DNA of 64,000 bases, from assembly GCF_018320785.1 (NCBI RefSeq), contig NC_054882.1, positions 1,256,719 through 1,320,718 on the forward strand. Direction: 5' to 3'. The notes below the pieces were generated by a model. That model saw only the letters and a list, made by a program, of their open reading frames with translations, was not told where the DNA came from and ran no database searches. Below, one piece after another: positions 58,281-64,000 of this stretch. Numbering within the stretch: position 1 is the stretch's first letter; every line of letters starts with the position of its first letter. The position numbers and the translations under genes were made by a program. The stretch comes from Cheilinus undulatus. Taxonomy: Eukaryota; Chordata; Actinopteri; Labriformes; Labridae.

Positions 58281-59629
58281 GCGTGTGTAAGTGCATGTAT
58301 TTATGAAGTTAGGAATAAATATGTAGGCATAAATATACAAAAGAACATGTAAGTAAACGTGTGTATGAATGTGTTAATCTATGCGTGTATATTTAGTGTG
58401 TTTACATGCATTTATGTTTGGATATGAAGGTGTTTATGCATGAATGTATAGATGAATGTAAGTATGTATGAAAGTAATGATTATGAATGTTTGCATGCAT
58501 GAAATACACATATGTTTATAACTTAGACATTCATTAATACATACAAACATACATATGTAATGTATAAACACATTATTCATGCAGTCATTCATAGCATACA
58601 TATTTATGCATGTATGTTTCTGTATATTAATGTTAAATAATGATATTTGTAGAATTATTGCTGCTAAATTCAGACTTTTTTTCTTCTCTTTCTGCTCCAG
58701 GACTTGTTGATTGCAGTCTGGACTGTAGGTGGCACCAAATCTCTATTTTTTTATCTTCATTTCCCAAACAGATGCTTGGACAGAGAGTAAAAAGACGTAA
58801 CTTTTATTGAGACACAAAGAAAACAGGTAATAAATACATAAATGGACAGATCATCATTTCACAACAGAACAGAGAAAATTTAAATTTACACAGAGGAAAA
58901 AAGTTTAAGACTCCGTCCTTTAACTCTGTCTTTGTTGATATTTTACAAACATTTCCTTCATCCTGATAAAAGAGATAAAAATGAGCAGTAGAAACAGAAA
59001 TAGAAAGGTTTGTTCAAATGTACAGAGAGAAAATTACAACAAATCAGAAAACTCAAACTGGGGATAAAATAAAAAAGACATTAAAGTCAGATCTGACTCA
59101 TTTTTAAATCTTCATGAGTCTCAAAAAGGCAAAATCCCAATAAAACCTGCACCTCTGATTTACTGAGACATAAAAACATAAAGGATTTAAAGCTCATTCA
59201 TGGGTTCTTTAATAAACTTTACTGCAGACAAAACGGCTTTTCTTAGAAAACTACGGTGCAGAAAATCCACCTTGGTGAAAAAAATCTAAATCTTAAATTT
59301 ACTATGATTTTGACTTGATTTAAATCTCTCATTTCATCTGTTATTTATGCAGATTATTGTTGTATATTAATCCGCATTAAAAAGGATAATTTGGATCACA
59401 ACAGAATATCTCACAAAGAATTATTGATTCCTGTTGTTTCTTGGGTTCTTGAGAAATGAATCAAAACTAATTTAGTAGTTTTCAGTTATCAAAACAGCAT
59501 AAATTTATGTTCTTACAGGAATAAAATCAGATCCATGGATAAATGTCCTCTTTAGGCCTCCGTAGTTTCAGCAGATTCTCTGTTGGGCTTTGTGTTGTGT
59601 ATTTAACCTTCATAGACAGAAATAAACCC

Positions 59630-59661
<32 letters not shown>

Positions 59662-60349
59662 TAACAAAAACACTGAAAGACAACGGCGTAAAAAAAGAAT
59701 AATTTTGATTTTACTGCTGCTGATTGGTTAAAATCCCAACGCCTCCTTCATTAAATAGAAAAACATGTTTTTGGTATAAATGCATCATTTCTGTCTGTTA
59801 TATACATGTGTGTTAATAAAGTTGTGTTCAGTTTATTTACAGTGTTTTTTAGTTGGATATCGGCTCTAAGGGTTAGGGTTAGGAATGAAACCTTTAAAAT
59901 AAAGGAGGATTTAATAAAAGGGCCCTAAACCGAGGTCAGACTACGGCGTGGTTTTAGTCCAGTTAGTGGAAGGATTCAGGACCTCTGGGCTCCTAAAATC
60001 AGACTTTTTAAAAATAAATGTTGAATGAAACCTGAATGAAATGTTTGTCCTGTTGGCAGCTATTTTTGACTTTTAAGCCATGCATGCTTTATGATGTTTG
60101 CTTTTTAAATAATAAAATAGGTTTTGATTCTGACTTGTCAGCTTAATCTGTCTTATAATAAATCTGATCTCTGTTTGTGCTGATAACGGCACACTGGAAG
60201 CAGATAGACTTGAAATGGGAAATATAAATCTCACTTTTTTAGGCTATAAACACCAATTTTATAAGAAAAGTCGTGTTTGACTTCTGACATTACTAAAGGT
60301 AAATGAGGCGTTCAGGAGCAGTGGACTGATTCTACATCGCTGACGTGGA
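58281..60349. other. strn3-coch spacer
   Basis: AT-rich, no supported gene. A minus-strand AATAAA at about 58803 (plus CTTTTATTGAGAC) could end a minus-strand transcript, possibly a long coch 3' UTR. (ATT)n microsatellite at about 59630-59660. Confidence 0.4.
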
Positions 60350-60353
60350 TTAA

Positions 60354-61670
60354 CCCTTGTGCCCTCAGATTTACTGCCCTCTGGACACCTTCAAGGCAAA
60401 AATGTACACACACAAAAAACTGACGTTAAATCAGCATACATCAATGTTTTTTTCTACCTTTTTTCATAAATCTCTTTCACAACTTCAGACCTGCTCAAAA
60501 CTACCAAACATTCAATGATTCTCATGATTTTAACCCTTTAAATGCCAGTTTGATTATTTGAAATATTTTATCTTAAACTAAAAAACACAAAAAGTGAATT
60601 ATTTTCCACATAATAAAAAGTAGAAAGATGGGGCTTTGGTGCTGATGAGAGTCTCGGATGGGTCAAAGATTAACAAAATTGATCTGATTGCATTAATATT
60701 TTTTATGTAGTGCTAGCTTTAACATTAGGGCACCCTCTGGACACCTTCGAGGCAAAAATGGACACCTACAAAAAAACTGCCATTAAATCAGCATACATCA
60801 ATATTTTTTCTACTTTTTTTCATAAATCTCTTTAACAACTTCAGACCTGCTCAAAACTTCAAAGAAAATTAATAAATCTAAGAATTTTAACACTTTTAAT
60901 GCCCATTTGATTATTTGAAATATTCATTTTTTACTGCAAAAAAAAACATGAATTATTTTCCATGAAATAAATAGTAGAAAGATGGGGCTTTGGTGCTGAT
61001 GAGAGTCTTGGATGGGTCAAAGATTAGCAACTAAACTGATCTGATTGCATTAATATTTTTTACGTAATATCAGAAATACCCTCTGGACACCTTGGAGGCT
61101 AAAATGCCTCCATTGACTTCCATTAAAACCAGGTTTTTTAATCTCACTGTCATTGCAGTATAAAATCATGCATTCTTTAATGTCAGCATTTCAATGTGAA
61201 GAAGTCTAGTGAAGTTTGACATTTTTACCGTATTCCACCAGATTGGACCATTTACTCATTGTAGGACCATGCACCACATTCTTCTATTTTTGCTGTTATA
61301 TTATGGAGAGTTTAGTGTGAGTTTAAGAGGGTTAAAATTCAGAGAATTATTGAATGTTTGGTAGTTTTGAGCAGGTCTGAAGTTGTTAAAGAGATTTATG
61401 AAAAAAAGTGGAAAAAAACATTGATGTATGCTGATTTAATGGCAGTTTTTTGTACGTGTACATTTTTGCCCTGAAGGTGTCCAGAGGGTAGAAAATTCAC
61501 TGAGAGAGTCTGAATGACATTTAAGAGTTAAACATGTTGGATTTCAAACATTTAACTAGAAAGAAAAGTTCCTGTAAAAATTCATGCTATGAGCTGTAAA
61601 ACTGACAAAATGATCACAAATTAAAAAAGTTGAGAAAAATGGGCAAAAATGCCTGAGGAGGGCACAGGGG
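60354..61670. mobile_element. piggyBac-like element, copy B (inverted to copy A)
   Basis: Lies between TTAA 60350-60353 and TTAA 61671-61674, starting CCCTTGTGCCCTCAG and ending GGGCACAGGGG. The whole element is the reverse complement of 20657-21976 with small changes; length 1,317 against 1,320. Confidence 0.87.
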
Positions 61671-61674
61671 TTAA

Positions 61675-62198
61675 CCAAAGTCAGCTCTAAGGGGAGATGA
61701 AACGTGCAGTTTATCACTATTTTAAATGTATGCACTAATTATGGACTTGAATTATTCAAAATCCAAATTTTGATAGAAAATTTGACAAATACACCTGTTT
61801 GGTTTTGATTCCGTTTTTGCAGCATCGTCATTTTCTGTGCAGTTTCGACTCTTTTAGGAAGTTTTGTTGAAAACACAAAATTAAAAACAAGAAAACCGAC
61901 TCTGGCTCTAGGGCTACTTTTAAATAACATAAAAATCGATACTCAGAGATAAAATGAGTTTCTGTTTGAGTTTCTCTGCTGTATCTGTGAATGTTTCTGT
62001 TTTCTTCTTCTTTAATGTCATTTTCCAAATTCTAAAGCGCTACAGCCACCTACTGGTAGAAGTCTGCATTACAACCAGGCCCCGGTAAAAGAGGAGTTAA
62101 ACCTGATCTAAGCTCAGATAAGGGCGGTTTTACTGGAGTCTTTTTAGAGTTTAGATTAGTGAGTGTGTGCTGTTGTGTGTGTGTGTGTGTGTATTTCC
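61675..62198. other. coch 3' flank
   Basis: Probably coch 3' UTR on the minus strand, but no poly(A) signal was found here. A (GT)n microsatellite lies at about 62172-62191, just after the coch stop. Confidence 0.4.
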
Positions 62199-63012
62199 TC
62201 AGTTATTCTCCGTGAAGTCTCTGCAGATCCCTCGGACCAGTTGTGGGATGAACTCTCCCAGTCCGGTGAACTCCCGAGTGAAGAAGGTGTGGCTTTCTTT
62301 AGGCTCTGATGACATCAACCTGAGGTCATCCTGGGGCGCCCAGGCCACGCCCACTGAGAAAATGGTGATACCTGGTGATAAAATAAGCGGAAGAGAAGGA
62401 TTTCAGTTTGATTGTTCTGTGCTTCCTGATCCCCTTCAGGAGAAAACACTCACTCTGTTTGTGAGCAGCCATCGCCGGACGAGTGACGTCATCGTATGAT
62501 TGGCCGTCTGTCACCACGATGAGGAAGTTGCGTCCCGGTCCCGCCCGCCTGCTCAGAAAGATAAAAAACGCCATGTACCGTTGTTATGAAAACGCCCAGT
62601 ATTTGGCGCTGAGGACGAGCATTTTTACCTGAACAGGTTCTGCGTGGCGTAGGTGATGGCGGCTCCGGTGGCCGTTCCTCCGCTCATGTACGGGATACTC
62701 CTCAGAGCGTTGATGGCGTCGTCTTTGGTGTGGTGGTCGTACAGGCCGAACTCCATCCTCTGGTCGTAGGTGAACTGAACCGCACCTGGATGTTCAACGG
62801 GAACGGTCAGCCAATCGGCTCGTCAGTTCAAATAAATAATTAAATCACTTCCTTCCTGCGGAGCTCACCGATTCGAGCGCCAACGTCAGAGATGTCAAAG
62901 CTCCGGGCGATTCCTGCCAGGAAGTCCAGAACCAGCCGGAAGTTTCCGTCTCCAACGCTGGAGGACCCATCGATGAGGAAGCCGATGTTCACGGAGTTGT
63001 AGCAGGTTTTAC
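62199..63012 (-). CDS. coch: coch, cochlin (last four exons)
   Basis: Exons in coding order: 63012-62869, 62785-62629, 62548-62454, 62371-62199; phases join, about 189 residues to TGA at 62199-62201. They encode a full von Willebrand A domain: [20 protein letters not shown] with the metal-site [34 protein letters not shown] with the metal-site Thr, [12 protein letters not shown] with the metal-site Asp, then [20 protein letters not shown] and the C-terminus [13 protein letters not shown]. This is the second vWA domain of cochlin; the signal peptide, LCCL domain and first vWA domain should lie beyond the window. Known role: secreted extracellular matrix protein of the inner ear. Vitrin and matrilins have similar domains, but sequence and position next to strn3 favour coch. 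Confidence 0.92.
62869..63012 (-). CDS. coch: coch exon with MIDAS DGSSS motif
   Basis: Encodes [20 protein letters not shown] and [20 protein letters not shown]. The acceptor TTTTGAAG at its start and donor ATCG|GTGAGC at its end are consistent in phase; the preceding exon is outside the window. Confidence 0.9.
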
Positions 63013-63438
63013 CTTCAAAACACAAACGTTCAGTTACCCGGATCACCTTTAATAGTCCAGCAGTAGCTGGAAAATCAAGCTCACATGGAAGTGCAAATTT
63101 ATCGCCCTCTTCAGGCCGCAGGAGCGGCAGGTCCCACCCAGGTTCTCATTTTTACAGCAGAGCTAAACGTTTTACAGCGAGATTTAAAAATGTCAGAGCT
63201 CCATTCGCCAACATCTTAAGATCTTCTTACGTTTGTTCAAATCAAAGGTTCTCTGAGAATTTCCTGTGTCCTTAACTTGATGGATGCAATGTCTTGAGAA
63301 GCTGGAAGCTTGTGCACCTCTTAGTTAGCATAGAGACACGCCCTTTAACGCCCATATAAGGGCATGCAACTGTGGGGCTGTGTGCAGACACAGAAGGCAG
63401 ACAGGAGAAGCAAAGAGACAATCAGAGATACACTAAAT

Positions 63439-64000
63439 CAGAGACGTCAAACTGGATCTGGGTCCACATGGGGCCGAGCAGCGTCCACATTTAACCATAA
63501 ACTGTCAACCTCATTTTCACCAGCAATGAATTATGGGAGGATAGTAAGTTTAAAGGCTCACAATCTGAGATAAAAATTCAAACTTATTAGCTCAAAAGGC
63601 ATTTCAAGATAAAATTCTGTTTCTAAAAGGCAAATATACAAGAAAGAAAGTTAAAATGTTTTTTTATGGACAAAATGTGACATAAAAAATTTAAATCATG
63701 AGTTTTAAAGTTTAAAATATCACTTAAAATTTAAAATTGAGGAAACAAAAGGCAAAATTATGAGATAAAGTCAAAGTAAGGAGCTAAAAAAGGCCAAACG
63801 TGAGAAAAACAAATAAAAATTGTGAGTTTAAAGGTCAAAATATTACTTAAAAAATCCAAATAGAGGATCTAAAAAGATAAAAAAAAAAAAAGATAAAAAG
63901 TCAAAAATGTCAATTGAAAAGGTCAAAATATAAAATCAAAAGTCAAAACCAAAACTTTTCGTGATAACTGTGAGATGCAAAATCAAGAATATGAAATGAA
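63439..64000. mobile_element. hAT element, diverged copy of 6522 family, cut by window end
   Basis: CAGAGACGTCAAACTGGAT at the left edge is a decayed terminus; GTCAACCTCATTTTCACCAG and CAATGAATTATGGG match the 6522 element, then AAAGGTCAAAATAT-type units run to the end. It lies in a coch intron. Confidence 0.75.

Overview
The window is vertebrate nuclear DNA, most likely from a ray-finned (teleost) fish. Its four genes are split into many exons with GT-AG introns. The order and orientation hectd1(+) / ap4s1(-) / strn3(+) / coch(-) is the conserved vertebrate block known from human 14q12. Introns and spacers are full of fish-type DNA transposon remnants (hAT with 8-bp target duplications, TTAA-flanked piggyBac-like, Tc1-like) and minisatellites. 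There are no bacterial-style operons, CRISPR arrays or recognisable tRNA/rRNA genes.

Layout. 1-12450 (+): the 3' part of hectd1, 19 exons whose phases all join, about 1,043 residues to the natural stop, including the whole C-terminal HECT ubiquitin-ligase domain; the 5' part lies off the window. 13260-18720: a zone rich in copies of a TTGCCAACA...TTGTGCAAT motif, including a minisatellite, around ap4s1. 15015-18333 (-): complete ap4s1 coding sequence, 5 exons, 144 residues, with a 12-nt microexon. 19.4-22.5 kb: divergent promoter region of ap4s1 and strn3, with a piggyBac-like element in it. 22548-53490 (+): complete strn3 coding sequence, 16 exons, 705 residues, with a 22-kb first intron made largely of repeats. 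53.5-62.2 kb: strn3 3' region, spacer, a second inverted copy of the piggyBac-like element. 62199-63012 (-): the last four exons of coch (second von Willebrand A domain); the rest lies beyond the window.

The genes do not form a pathway; they are linked by conserved synteny. HECTD1 is an E3 ubiquitin ligase, AP4S1 the small subunit of the AP-4 trafficking adaptor, STRN3 a striatin-family scaffold and regulatory subunit of PP2A in STRIPAK, and cochlin a secreted matrix protein of the inner ear.

Most notable: the first hectd1 intron in the window begins with about 28 tandem copies of its own exon-intron junction, so the true 5' splice site is followed by a train of identical decoys. Other points are the ap4s1 microexon and overlapping uORF, segments of hectd1 and strn3 that I expected from mammalian proteins but did not find, an inverted pair of 1.32-kb piggyBac-like elements bracketing strn3, a TATA/X-box cluster inside strn3 intron 1, and an orphan exon-like segment downstream of strn3. 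Exon boundaries were set by hand from reading frame, splice consensus and remembered family sequences; no alignment was run.
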